The notes: generated from the letters alone by a model not told the origin. A stretch of DNA of 64,000 nucleotides from Globomyces pollinis-pini (GCA_025399215.1 MU621092.1:124001-188000); one strand, 5' to 3'; counted from the first letter of the stretch, positions 1 to 11,756 are shown. Numbers and translations: made by a program.

Positions 1-824
1 TTTCTTTCGTCTCTTTACTCTCCCTCGTTTTGGCAGTTCCAGCCATTGTTGATGTTCATGATACTCAAGCTGCTCTCATTCCCCTTGACGGGACCTCTTC
101 CAGCCTTGACCCTTCCCATTTCGCTGTTCAGGTTGTAAGAATCGATGACCTGGTCGATACAGATGCTAAAAAAGAACTAGCTGTGAAAACTACTGCTGTA
201 TTGCTCAAGTTCGATGTTGACTCGGATGGTTTAGTCACTGTCAACGATCGCCCAGTTCCTATGGGTATTTCAGACTTGCAAATTGAAGCCAAAACAACTG
301 TCGGTCTTTCTGATGGAGTTGATACCACATTGGTTGTTGATAACATGGATGTTGGTATTGTCGATGTCCAATTGAATGTCAAGGGTTTTGCTGTCAACCA
401 CAATGGTATTCAATTCCGTCGTTTAGTCATTACTGAAAACATCATTCAGGTTAACAAAGAAGAAGTCCAACAACAAGTACTCGTTCAACAAGTTTTGCAG
501 ATCTTACCAGACGGATCGGTGCAACGAATGGCACCTTGCCACGTCAACTCCCTTGATGCCGAATCTCCTATTTCTCAAGACCTTCTCATGGCACACCACC
601 ACCATGGTTATCACTACAAAGGCATTGACTGGATTACCTACATTGTCCTCGCTGCGGGTGTTGGTTCTGCATTGTACTTCCTCGTGTCTTGGGTGGTGGC
701 ACTTTTCACTCCTTCTCAATATTTGGCTGTTCCAGTGTCTGAAAAAGAACAGGTCGTAGTAGACAAAAAATTGGAAGTTGCCGCCGAATCCCTTCCTGTT
801 TATGATCCTGAATATAAGGCTTAA
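1..824 (+). CDS. Partial type I membrane protein of unknown function (3' part)
   Basis: The reading frame is open from the left edge (codons start at base 3), so the true start lies outside the window. The first residues form a hydrophobic run ending AVPA, which looks like the end of a signal peptide. About 200 residues without a domain I recognise follow, then a His-rich stretch (AHHHHGYHY), one clear membrane segment (roughly residues 205-227 counted from base 30) and a short C-terminal tail. This suggests a secretory-pathway protein with its N-terminal domain outside the cytosol. No intron is needed. Codon use is more C-rich than in most neighbours, as in well-expressed genes. Function unknown; no catalytic motif seen. 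Confidence 0.7.
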   Translation, partial: SFVSLLSLVLAVPAIVDVHDTQAALIPLDGTSSSLDPSHFAVQVVRIDDLVDTDAKKELAVKTTAVLLKFDVDSDGLVTVNDRPVPMGISDLQIEAKTTVGLSDGVDTTLVVDNMDVGIVDVQLNVKGFAVNHNGIQFRRLVITENIIQVNKEEVQQQVLVQQVLQILPDGSVQRMAPCHVNSLDAESPISQDLLMAHHHHGYHYKGIDWITYIVLAAGVGSALYFLVSWVVALFTPSQYLAVPVSEKEQVVVDKKLEVAAESLPVYDPEYKA

Positions 825-1123
825 GATCTTGTCCAATAAAGTCCTGTTTGTTTTATCGCTAATTTGACTCTTTCATTTTGATTTGTCTCTATAGTTCGAG
901 TTGTCTACGACCAATGAAACAAACGAGCTAATTATAATTCGAATTTTGACCAGCTATTTTATTGAATCATCAAATATTTATATAGATGATCGGTTTACAA
1001 TGGAGGGTTTAAATGATACACAATGAAGGGGTCAGGTTTTAAAACCAATTATGAATATCCATACGAGTTGCGAATGGTGTGAGAATTGAAAGGCATTCGT
1101 GCAGAATTGGAAGGTGTCTAAAA
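825..1123. other. Intergenic spacer, convergent genes
   Basis: AT-rich spacer of about 300 bp between two gene 3' ends. AATAAA occurs just after the upstream stop (near 835), a plausible polyadenylation signal. Nothing else recognised. Confidence 0.5.
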
Positions 1124-2686
1124 TTAAGCGTCAATGAAACTTACATGTGTTTGATCTTGATATTGATGAGGGTATTCATAACTGGACATGTCGGATTGCT
1201 CTACTGGTATTTCCTGGGAAATAGGTGTGGATGATCGATTGTGCACATTATAGTAAAGGTTTTGTGATCTTTGATCGGGATAGCCGTAACCAGCCGGCAT
1301 ATTTAAATCAGGAGCATATGGAGTATTTGGTTGGAGTGAAGATCGAAAGGGAAGGGCGTGTTGATGATGAAATGATGGATATTGAACTGAATTTCTGGAA
1401 AGACTTGGATTAGGAATAGAATGTCTTGATATTGTTTGTGAGTAGGGTTGAATAGGTGGGTATGACATTTCATGTTGACTATCCATCGGATGAACTAGTA
1501 AACCGTTTTGATTGTACCTCTGTGAATAGTGCATGTGTGTGTGTGTGGGAGGCACAAAACTATTTGGACCATAAGTATTTGGATTACTATAAATCCCACC
1601 TGCATACTTTGAGCTAAATGAATTTCTGTTTTGATTATGTGGTTGATTTTCTGTATCAAATGCGGGGTAGTTGGTAGGATGAGAGTTTGAATACATATTA
1701 TGGATATTCATACTTGATCTCTTTAAAGTATTTTGATCATATTCTTTGTTTTGATAAATATTGGATTCTACGATGTTGTTATTCTGTGGAATATTTGAAT
1801 CTATTTTGTTTTTACTTTGTAGTATGTTTGAATCTGGTCTGTTTATAGTTTGAAGAATGTTTGAATCCATTCTAGTGTTGTCATGAAAAGTATTGGAATC
1901 CATTAATTTAGTATTTCTTTGAAGAGTAAAAGAATTCATTTGATTATTATCTGGAAATAAGTTTGAATCCATTCTATTTTGCAAGACTTTAGAGTCCATT
2001 TTATCCAAGTTTTGAGGTGAATTAAAATTTTTTGGAGTGGGGTTAAATAAAGTTAATTTTGAAGAAGCATTAGATTTGATTTCCACTTTAGGTTCATCAG
2101 TTGATAAAGAAAAATTCTTCAACAGATCAGATTTCATTGGATTTTCAAAAAAGTAATCAAATTGACCATCTGGATGAATTTGATTTGAAATACGATTTAA
2201 AGAAGCGATCCAATCAATGTATTGATCCAGAGTGACATTTAAATGATAATCGATTGTGATAACAAATTCCTTGTACATTGCAATTAAATCATCAACTTTT
2301 AGATGACTGACTTTTGCCCAAGATTTTATACCTACTGAATTATCATTAATGACTACATCAGATAGTATATAACCAATAAACCATAAATGAAAAGGGGATT
2401 TTGAATCAGCCAAATCCCGATATTTAGCTAACCTCGAAAGGAATAATAATGGTAGAAATATGGATTGCCAATTTACTAATTTTGGAGATTGTTTTAAGAT
2501 CGCATGAATATCTGATTCCAAAGAAGTATTATAAGTATGATTATTGTTTGTATAAGGATTCATTAAGAAATGGATGACATTTGAAATGAAATGAGCTAAA
2601 AGTAAAGGGGTATTTTTGATATTAGAATATTTTTGAGGTTGCCAACAATGAATTGTATTCAAGAAAGCTTGACTGGTAGTGACCAT
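1124..2686 (-). CDS. Pho80/Clg1-type cyclin with a repetitive Asn/Ser-rich tail
   Basis: A 520-residue single-exon protein. Residues about 70-190 resemble the fungal Pho80/Pcl/Clg1 cyclin box: the stretch around HLWFIGYILSDVV, a Trp-Ala-x-Val-Ser segment (SWAKVSHL) and the following helix fit the family pattern of an 'sehrl..al.lA.K...D' helix, a W-A-x-V-S motif and a final helix. Such cyclins bind Pho85-type kinases. Beyond the box the protein is low-complexity: a tract of about eight 11-14 residue repeats built on M/P/I-D-S-N (bases about 1745-2000), then a tail rich in Asn, Pro, Tyr, His and Gln. Start is the ATG at 2686. The family call is moderate because divergence is high; partner kinase and role are inferred only. 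Confidence 0.65.
   Translation of the reverse strand: MVTTSQAFLNTIHCWQPQKYSNIKNTPLLLAHFISNVIHFLMNPYTNNNHTYNTSLESDIHAILKQSPKLVNWQSIFLPLLFLSRLAKYRDLADSKSPFHLWFIGYILSDVVINDNSVGIKSWAKVSHLKVDDLIAMYKEFVITIDYHLNVTLDQYIDWIASLNRISNQIHPDGQFDYFFENPMKSDLLKNFSLSTDEPKVEIKSNASSKLTLFNPTPKNFNSPQNLDKMDSKVLQNRMDSNLFPDNNQMNSFTLQRNTKLMDSNTFHDNTRMDSNILQTINRPDSNILQSKNKIDSNIPQNNNIVESNIYQNKEYDQNTLKRSSMNIHNMYSNSHPTNYPAFDTENQPHNQNRNSFSSKYAGGIYSNPNTYGPNSFVPPTHTHMHYSQRYNQNGLLVHPMDSQHEMSYPPIQPYSQTISRHSIPNPSLSRNSVQYPSFHHQHALPFRSSLQPNTPYAPDLNMPAGYGYPDQRSQNLYYNVHNRSSTPISQEIPVEQSDMSSYEYPHQYQDQTHVSFIDA
1745..2000 (-). repeat. Coding minisatellite (MDSN repeat) in the cyclin tail
   Basis: About eight degenerate 33-42 bp units encode variants such as MDSNLFPDNNQ, MDSNTFHDNTR, MDSNILQTINR, PDSNILQSKNK and IDSNIPQNNN. 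On the + strand each unit carries a variant of TTTGAATCCAT. Unit length varies, so this is an old or diverging tandem array. Confidence 0.8.
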
Positions 2687-2885
2687 TAATTGATCGCAGT
2701 AGTAAAAAGTTTTTTTTTTTTGTGATTACTTTGGATTCCTATTTGAGAGACCCCTTGAGTTGATTAATTCAATCTTGAAACAAAACTAAAATTTTACTCT
2801 CTTTAAACAAAAGAAAAAAAAAAAAGAAAGAAAAACTTAAATAGGAATTGAATTTTATTTTGAATTGAATGAAATTGTTTTTTTT

Positions 2886-3336
2886 TTACACCATAAATGA
2901 TTCCCCACATCCACATTGTCCTTTCACATTAGGATTACTAAATGTAAATTGTGATGCTAATTGATCTTGTTGAAAATCCATTTCAGTTCCAATTAATGAA
3001 AAAAGTGCTTTACTATCTATCACTAATCGTACTCCATCTTGTATAACTACTTCATCAAATTTTCCTATATCTTGAACATAATCCAATGTACTAACATTAA
3101 AAAAACTACTAATTACTAACTTAATCCAGAACATCCTTTCTTCTTGGTACCTATCTATTTTATAAATATAAAAAAACTATGGTTACTTTCAAATATTGAG
3201 GATTATCTGAATTCAACAATTCTTTCAATCGATTCACTGCTGAGGGTGTTAATGTCATCACTGCTTTCTTCATCCTTGGTGTACTAAATGTCCTAATACT
3301 GCTTCGTAACTTATTCAATCTTGTCATGGAATTCAT
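2886..3336 (-). CDS. ISA1: Mitochondrial iron-sulfur assembly protein, Isa1/ISCA1 type
   Basis: A-type Fe-S carrier for maturation of [4Fe-4S] proteins in mitochondria. The model has two introns, 3155-3186 (32 nt) and 3091-3116 (26 nt), and gives 130 residues. The three family cysteines are present: GCSGLSY (created only after both introns are removed) and CGCGES near the C-terminus. The DGVRLVIDSKA, GTEMD and FSNPN blocks are typical. The N-terminus (MNSMTRLNKLRSSIRTFST) is basic and Ser/Thr-rich, like a mitochondrial presequence, which is why I chose the ATG at 3336 over the in-frame upstream codon at 3480. Confidence 0.93.
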
Positions 3337-3527
3337 CTTGTGGAAAATGTTTAAAAATTGATGGTGGAAAGAAATCGAAAATGAATTAAAAGGAACCCAA
3401 AAGTCTTTTTCTAAATAAGAAATTAAAAGAGCAATTCTATGACAATCATTAAAGAATAGAGAAAATGGTATGACAATCATTTTAATAATATAAAAAATTA
3501 ATGTAAAACAGACTGATATGTTTATTA

Positions 3528-6500
3528 TTAATCTTGCATGTCTTCATCATCTTGCTCTCCTTCCAATACATTGATTTCAAAATCAAATTCTTGATCAGCT
3601 CCCATATAAGAATCACACATCAAATATAATTTACAATCCGTTTTACCAACTTTGTGTTCAGGTACTGCAAATTCTAATGATAATGATTGTTTCTTTTGTA
3701 ATGTAATTCGTTTAATACCCAATAATGTCTTGGATTCAGTATCTCCAACAACTAACCACCAAGCTTCTTCCTTTTGTCCTGGATAAAATGGTGCTATAAC
3801 ATGTCCAATCGGTCCATCTTCATCGGTTTCTCGTTCAAGTGTAATGTTCAACGTCGCACTTTCTCCTTGAGTAACATTATCCTCTTCAACTGAAAGTTCC
3901 AATTCAATACTTGGAAATCGATTCACAAACTTCACTACATCTCGCATTGGTCCATTATCAAGTTGTAAATCGGCATTACGGTCTTCAGGTTCCATTTCCA
4001 TTAAATCTGAAACATGCTCAACTCCTCGAGCTGTTAATCTTTCAATAATTGGAACACTAAAGTGTGGAATTTGTTTCAATGGTGAATCTTTATCCCAAAT
4101 AGCTTGTACACACATTTGTGACAATTCCATAGCTGCTAAAGCTGGTAAAAGCCAATTATTCGTAGAAATAACATCAACACATGCTTGAATCAATCGTACA
4201 ACTTTACTCAAAACCAATTTTTGATCAGATTCAAGATCTGGTGGTAATTGAAATCTGGAAAAGTGCGCTTGAAGTAAAATACTAGCCTTGAAATGTGGAT
4301 CATTAAAGTTTGGATTGGCTGCCTTTCTTGGAAGTCTATCATAAACTCTACGTAATATATCATCTTCATGATGACGAATTGGAATATGTTCATATTCGAT
4401 CGCCCCAGTAATAATATCCAACAAAACTTGTATTCTGGTCTTGGGTTTCAGAGATAAAGAGAATGCTTGGATGGTACGGTAGTTGATATAATAATAGGCT
4501 GCAATCATACCAAGATTGACTGGTGCAACAGAATCGTCTGTGACAAGTATACATTTGTTCTCAGACAAGTCTTCTAATGTTTGCTCTACAAGTTCAGAGA
4601 GATGATCAGAGAGATGACGATGGGTTGCTCCTTGTAAATCCTAAAATAAAAAATAATCAAAAATAATTACATAGAAATTTGGATTGAGTGCCATTCTTCT
4701 ATATAAGAAAGTCCAAGTAAGATAATCAACAGCATCTTGCTTATTTTCAATTGTTTTGGTAACAATTTCGGCATTAAAATGATCATGCAAGAAATGGTTC
4801 AAATGCGATTCAACTGGTAAGGCTTCATGTAAAAATTTCTTGTAAAACTCTTTCTTAATGGATGAACACATCAACACACATTTGCCAATTTCTCCAGGGA
4901 GAGGTCGTGAAGCACGTCCCATCATTTGCAAAATATCCGGAACCGGGTAGTCAACATAACGATGTTCTCGTCCTTCATAAAACTGACTTCCCATGATCAC
5001 CACTAATTTGGCTTGTAATTCCAAACCCCATGCTGAATCTTTGCCAGAAACAAGTACTTGGATGGCTCCTTTCGAAAACAATGTTGTAACAATACGCTTG
5101 TCATTACGGGACAATCCTTCATGGTAAAATCCAATTCCAGAAGTGACGGTGTGAACCAATGCCTTATCATTGAGCTTATCTAAAAATGGTTGTAATTCTT
5201 CCACAGAACAGTGTAGGAACTGATCAGAAGCGCCTGAGGCAGTACAGAAGGTCAATAGTTCTAGTGCTGTTGCTCGACATTGCTTTCGACTAGGGACAAA
5301 CACAATAGCAGGATCTTGTCCAGCTAGTGTCGTAATTGCATTGTATGTAGGTTTGGCCATGGCAAGCATCAGTGACGCAAAGTGAGGAATATTATAACCT
5401 TGAATGTGGATATCTAGTGGTACTGGACGAACACTAACGTGGAAATTAAAGATTGCAGGCTGAGGAGCCCCAATCCATTCTCCAATGTCACGAGCATTGG
5501 CCAATGATGCCCCAAGTGCAACAATTCGGATTTTATTTCCAGTTTGTTCACTCATGTAACGCATTCTGGATACAATAATTTCGATAACTGGTCCTGATTC
5601 TCCTCCGATCAAGTGAATATCATCCATGACAAACAAACCAACACTTTGTACATTCTTTCTTTGTTTCCAACGACGGGATAATGCATCCCATTGCTCTGGT
5701 GTGGCAAAAATAATATCTCCGAGCTCCAACAACTTTAAATCTGCAGCACTGTCCCCAGTTAATGCAACAATTTCTTTTCCTCCCAACAAACTTCCGAACT
5801 TGGCTTTCCATTTTCCAAGTTTTATATCAACTACTTCTTGTCTAGGTACAACATACACACATCTAGCCTTTGGTGAATTCGTCCACAAGCGCAATAGAGC
5901 AAATTCTGCACAAATAGTCTATCAATATTAGCAAACAATAAATTAAAACCTTGCCAGATCCCACAGAGGCACAAACTAATGCATTATCGTCTGTAGAATA
6001 CAATGAATTAAATACTTGAGTTTGAATGGCATTGAATTTTTCTTGTGTGTTATAAAGGGCTTGAAATTCCTTGTTACGAAGAGCGGAGACAGGGAGTGGT
6101 TGCAAATCAAGCAATTCAGTATGTGGTGGATATTTTTCTGGGAGAATTAGATTCTTCAAGATGACTGGAACACGAGTTTCAACATGCATCCAACGATCAC
6201 TTAACACACTGATGAAATAATTGGGAGGTAATGGTTCATAAAGTGGGACTGTAAATGATAAGGTATGCTGTTCGTTAGAATATTTGTGTTTCAATATGAA
6301 GGTATCGTGATATAAAATAATTTCTGAATCTACATCTTCCACCAACACCAAAAAAGTCTCTGAACCACCATGGATCTTTTCATCATACACAAAAGCAGGG
6401 GATATATCCAATTCAATCTTGAGCATGGAGCGTGTGATCGGTTGGACGTATGGAATCACTTCTAACTTTGGAAATTGATGGATAAATTTATGGATAGTTT

Positions 6501-9500
6501 TTCCTGCGGTTGGGATCTTAATTAATTCACCAAGAGCTTGAGGATTCAGATCACTGTATCTATCCCAAGGGATATCCTTCTTTTCTAATCTTCTAATAAT
6601 ATCCAAAGAGAGACCCTTGAATTGACGAAGTGGACTCATTGAAAGCCATGAACGTTTGTCAACCATTTTACACAAATCCAATGCCTTTCTAGTAAGCTGT
6701 GCCCATCCTCTGCGCAAACACACTTCGTAAATAGCTCGAAGAATTCTACCAGCACTTTGAGTAACATATACCATATCACTCATTAGCGCAAACCCTTCCA
6801 ACTTAAGTTGAGAAATGTATGATTGCAACAGAACATTGATCTTGGCAGTAGGTTCATCCAAGCTCTCCTTTACTGGAATAGGGACTCGTTCCAACAATTT
6901 CGCAAGTTCCATCTTTTCTTCTTGTCGGACTGGTAATAATTTGAATTCTTCTGATAAGGAAAAAACCCTAAATAGATCGATTAAAGTCATTGAAGGCTTC
7001 AAGTGTTGATTATATATGGCCATAGAATTGTGACTGATATAATAATATGATGCTATTCTACCCAATTCTGTGCCTTGAAATCTTCCTGTTTTTCTATCAT
7101 ACTTCATCAGGTTGCATTTATCCAAAGTATTGGCAGCAGCATGAACAAAATCAATACGTTTTTGGACCAAATATGGATCATCTTCTGCATCTTCATAGGT
7201 AACACCATATAGAGACCCATTTCGCAACATTCTGACATATAAATAAGTGTATCCAAGCCAATCCACCGCTTCTTGTCGATTTCTAATATTGCCCATCACA
7301 ATTTCAGCATTCATAATGTCTGGTAATTTCGAAATCAATTGAGACTCAATAGGAAGTTGCTCATTTAACAATGACAAATAGTACTGAAGTTCTTGATGTG
7401 TTGTAATAATAACACCTTCACCAAAAGTATCATACTGCGGACGACCAGCACGACCAAGCATTTGAAGCATATCTTGCGGACTAAGTTCTGACCACCGACC
7501 CAATTCAGGATTGTAAACCTGTGTCCCTTTGATGATAACCGTATGAGCAGGCAAATTCACACCCCATGCCAAGGTTGCTGTGGAAACTAATACTGGGATA
7601 TTACGATCAGCATACAACTCTTCTACCAAAGTTCTATCTGCTCTAGTCATACCAGCATGATGAATTGCAAACCCATAAGGTAATAAATCTTTCAAATCTT
7701 CACTCTTTACCAACGCAGCTTCAGTGGTTAAAATTTCACGACTTGCAGCATCAGATCGGAGAATATTTCCAATAGTTTCATTCTGAATTGCTAAATCTCT
7801 TATTGCTTTCGCTGTTTTTGCAGTTTCTTTTCTGGAATGGCAAAAGACCAGAATCTGGTTATCTTGATTCTTGGCCAACTCTTCTAATATCTTCTCGTAT
7901 ACAATTTCATTCATTAAAGCAAGTCTTTTTATGGCTTTCTTCTCCGTAATCCCAATGTATTGTTGTTTTAACGGACAAGGACGAAATGACCCATCAAAGA
8001 AGAACAAACCCTTTTCAATGTCCACACGCATAAAGGTAGCAACATCTTGGTAATTAGGCAAAGTAGCACTAAGACCAATGATTCTGACTTGCTCTTGTGA
8101 TTCTTCAATAGCTCTAATTGTTCTACTAACAATCGATTCGATAACGGGACCACGACTATCATGAAGCAAATGAATTTCATCAATGATGATCAAACGAACA
8201 AGCTTAGTATAAGATCTATCAGTTGCTTTTCTGGTAATAATATCCCACTTTTCAGGTGTCGTTACAATGATTTGAGTTTCTGAAATCTGTTGTTTTGTCA
8301 ATTGACGATCTCCAGTTAATTCTGCGACTTTTACTCCATAGGACTTTAATCTGCTTGCAAAATTTCCAACCATTTCCGCAACCAATGCTTTCATGGGTGC
8401 AACATACACAATCTTAAATGCATCCAAGTTATAATCTCCAGTTTCAGGATTTCGATGCTTTCCTATTTCATGCATAATCGTCAACATGGCACAATTCGTT
8501 CTAATGTTAGATGCTAATTTTTCATACTTTCCCGCCCCAGTTGGAGCACATAGTAACATATTTTCATCACTCAAAAAGGCGGTTGGGTAAACTTGACTCT
8601 GAATTCGGTTCAAAGATGTTGAATTTCCAAATGCGGCACGGGCCCATTCTGGCAAAGTATTGATTGGTTTTAATTTTTCACCGCTTTTCATCGGTTTTAC
8701 TTTTGGTGGAGGGATATGAACTTCTTCGTATCCTTTTTTACTTCGCTTAAAAGACCCTTCTGGTAACTTCACTTTCTTGTTTGACATAAAATGACCACCT
8801 TAACGATTAGATGAGGATGAAATGAAACCTTGTTCGAATGCAAGTGCTTGCAAGTCTACAGTCTGCTTTGGTTGCCCTGTAGCTTTTGGCTTGGCATCTT
8901 TCATTGTCACATCTTTTCTCTCATCATTTCCATCGATGTCCATTTTAGCAGAGTCGTCATTCTTTTTTGCTTCAGCATTCAGGTTTGTTAAAATCCAGTC
9001 CAGTCCCCTGTCTCGTATTTCTGATTCCACTTTCTCTCTTTCAGCACCAGAAGTCCTTTTCAACTTTGTACACCACACAATTGAATCACGGTTTTGTGTC
9101 AATATCTTTACCAAATCAAACTGATACACATTTAGAGAAACTACAAGATACCTTTTCATAGTCAAATAATTCCATTAATTCATTTTCTGCATCACGAATG
9201 TTCATATCAGATTCTAAAATCTCCATCGCACGAGTAGCCTTAGCTTGTGCTGTATGAGGGTCAGGGTAATGGACTGACACAGTTCTTTGTGTCCAAAAAG
9301 CATCAATTTCAACACAAGGAACCATAACTTTGCTTTTAAATGCAGATCCTGAATCATGAGGGGCAGATATAATTGTGGTATAATCGTCTTCTTTATCACT
9401 TTCGTCTGAATCTGCAGTTACCAAATTGGTTTTTAGAACCTAAGTATTACAAAATAAATGTTATACAGTATTGGTATTAGCATCTTCACCCTCATCATCA

Positions 9501-10320
9501 TCTTCCTTTTATTTGTTAAAAATTAAATTGTAAACCTCTTCATTGACAAAGTGGTCACTTTCTTCCTCTTCCTCATCAAAAATAACTGGCACTCCATGTT
9601 CTTGATCTAATTCGTCAATTTCTTTTGGTTCGTTATCATCATTTCCATAATCTGTAATCTTTTTGCCCAAATTAATGAGGATTGCAAATTGATCTGAGGG
9701 TATCTTTGCATCGATAATCTTTTCGATTTCCTTTTGCCGATCAAAATCTTTCAAGTTTTCATTTTTCAATTCTGTCAGTACAGCATCTGTAGCACTGACC
9801 AGAAACTCTTGAGGAATATCACCTGATGTTAAAGGAACTGCAATACCTAGATACTTGCTCAAGAAAACAAGGATCAATTCGTATGTTTCTTGTGTTTGCT
9901 TCGTTTTTGGTTTATAATCTAACTGTTCAAAATCCTCTGTTGCGTCCAAAATATTTGTGAACTTTGAAGTAGCAGGTTTCTTTTTCTTTTCCTTTGGAAT
10001 TGAATCAGTAGCTTTCCGTTTCTTCTCAACTGGTGCAGCTCTAGCACGATCACCAAACTGCTTTGGATTCAAGTGGCCTTCCAAGGACTCTACTTCACCA
10101 GTTGGTTCATTATCTCGTCGTTTCGGTCTCTCTGTATGCAATACCAGATTTGAAATCTCTAAATGAAAAGTTAAGCATTCTAGAAGTTGTATACCAGTGT
10201 ACTAAATGTGAGTGGTGCATTGAAGTTACCTAAAAATCAGATAAGAAACCCATTATTAATTTAACATACCCGATACTGTTGATTTCTCTGCTCTTTTGTT
10301 ATGATCTTTTCTTCCTTCAT
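3528..10320 (-). CDS. BRR2: U5 snRNP helicase Brr2 (SNRNP200)
   Basis: Spliceosomal Ski2-like helicase that unwinds U4/U6 during activation. Joined model 2,160 residues, close to human size. Order: N-terminal region with the YKPKTK(E/Q)TxETYE block, helicase cassette 1 ([13 protein letters not shown], Sec63 unit), helicase cassette 2 ([13 protein letters not shown], Sec63 unit), acidic tail. Introns: 4641-4670, 5919-5949, 8501-8527, 8799-8828, 9121-9151, 9440-9466, 9506-9535, 10159-10194, 10202-10269. Two split Walker A codons: 8501-8527 is 27 nt, in frame and without a stop, so unspliced translation puts a false 9-residue insert after GAGK. The start is the ATG at 10320, encoding [17 protein letters not shown], then a 7-nt exon (10195-10201) leading into the family motif SNLVL. 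The upstream AUG lies only 62 bp from a divergent gene. Confidence 0.96.
10159..10269 (-). other. Microexon and composite intron at the BRR2 5' end
   Basis: Exon 10195-10201 is 7 nt (TACACTG on the minus strand). It is forced by frame: exon 1 ends ...QQYR and the next coding block must enter as EISNLVL, matching the family N-terminus. The 68-nt intron 10202-10269 contains a perfect internal TAG|GTAACT junction dividing it into 40 and 28 nt parts, each with its own GT and TAG ends. Confidence 0.6.
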
Positions 10321-10382
10321 TACAGTCCTAGATTCACTAATGGAATTGGTCGATCTGAAGAAAGAATTTTTTCTTTCACAGG

Positions 10383-10595
10383 ATGGAAACACCTTCGAAA
10401 TTAACATCGACAACCCAGTCTCGAATTACATCGCGTAAGTGAGCAGCAGATTAATTATTAGAAACTGCTGGTAATGATCTCTTAAAGTCATATTTAATGA
10501 AAACTGCAGCAGATTCTGATGGTCATCTTCGATCGTTGGTGAAATCAATTCAAACTGATAATTGGAAGTATAAACCAATTGAGCACCTCCAATAA
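10383..10595 (+). CDS. Small orphan protein, 61 residues
   Basis: Two exons, 10383-10434 and 10462-10595, joined over a 27-nt GTAAGT...TTAG intron. The product begins METPSKLTST and ends KYKPIEHLQ; it is hydrophilic and probably helical in the middle (NDLLKSYLMKTAADSDGHL). I do not recognise a family. An alternative ATG at 10340 in another frame opens a 32-codon ORF, but that frame stops at once after the intron, so I reject it. The gene is divergent from BRR2 with 62 bp between the two starts, implying a shared promoter. Too short to appear in ORF-length filters. Confidence 0.6.
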
Positions 10596-10774
10596 TTTAA
10601 CTCAGTATTCTTGTCCTAGATCTTCTCCTAATGTTTTGTTCTGTAAATAAATTCAATAATACAACTTCGGATGTTAATAGAATATGCCAAATATTGAGTT
10701 CTATATCCTTTACTAATAAAATATCTGGCTTTGGAAGGTAGTTCGGGTTTGAAAAAGTTTCTTTTTGAAGTTAA

Positions 10775-11633
10775 ATGAACAACAACTCAGCAAGCGAAAT
10801 ACCAAATGAAGACCCAGACTTTGTCGATCCAGAAATGCAGGACCAAATGACGAAGCATATTATGAAAGCTTTTTGGGATGACAAATTCAAGAAAGTTCAA
10901 GAAACTTCAACTGATGGTGGAAAGGATTTAAAATTGCCTCTAGCAAGGATAAAAAAAGTAATGAAGACTGATGAAGATGTTAAACCAATGGTATATAGCT
11001 CCGATAATGAATTTGTAGATGATTAGTGCTGAATCACCATCATTATTTGCAAAAGCATGCGAAATATTCATCGAAGGTATTACCTCTTGATGAGTTTAAT
11101 ATTGTATAATTAAATAGATATTGACTATTAGATTTGTATTCTAGAATTGACTTTACGCACTTGGATTGTTACTGAACAAAGCAAAAGACGAACATTACAG
11201 AAATGTGATATAGCCAAGGCCATCCAGAAATCAGACACATATGATTGTAAGTGCAATAGGTTTATATCTACCTATGCTTTTGTGTACTTATTCTTGTAGT
11301 TCTGATTGATATTGTACCGCGAGAAATGCCAATGAAAGACACAAACAAGGTAAATGTTATATTTAGTTAAATATCAAGTCCCATTCATCTCAAGGATATC
11401 CCTTCTTTAGTGAAGAGAGCAATTTGGTGGCAGTAAGTGATTTGCGTTAACAATTAAAGGGGTTAACGGCAGAAGAATTGGAAGCATATCAACAGATTGC
11501 GAACAGCCAGCATCTTCAGCAATCACAAGTAAGGAATGTAAACGACATTTCCGCCGCTGCAGCTTTCCAGAATTACTTTAGACGACAACGAGAAAGTCTG
11601 GGACATTCCAGTATTGATGACTCAAGTGTATAA
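10775..11633 (+). CDS. HAP5: CCAAT-binding factor subunit NF-YC / HAP5
   Basis: Histone-fold subunit that pairs with NF-YB to bind CCAAT promoters in the nucleus. 217 residues from six exons; introns 10991-11018 (28), 11077-11144 (68), 11247-11299 (53), 11350-11378 (29), 11433-11459 (27). The fold is clear: [16 protein letters not shown], then [57 protein letters not shown]. The tail after the fold ([12 protein letters not shown]...) is short and Gln-rich,. The intron at 11350 could in principle stop at a 17-nt form, but the 29-nt form keeps frame and fits the size range better. Confidence 0.93.
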
Positions 11634-11756
11634 TATAATGATTTTTGTTCAAAAGGCAAGCTATTATGTTGCAGCAGTTAGCGCGTATATTAATTTACCA
11701 TCATTTTTCTCATTGTGTAACTTAACTTTTAGGCGTTGGAGTTTTTTACTGTTTAA

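Noticed and set aside
8501..8527. Apparent 9-residue insertion after GAGK in Brr2 helicase cassette 1
   Set aside because: The segment starts GTATG, contains CTAAC and ends TTAG; removal restores GAGKTN, so it is an in-frame intron.
11350..11366. 17-nt intron in NF-YC (GTAAATG...TTTAG)
   Set aside because: A 29-nt version using the next acceptor (to 11378) also keeps frame and fits the local size range.
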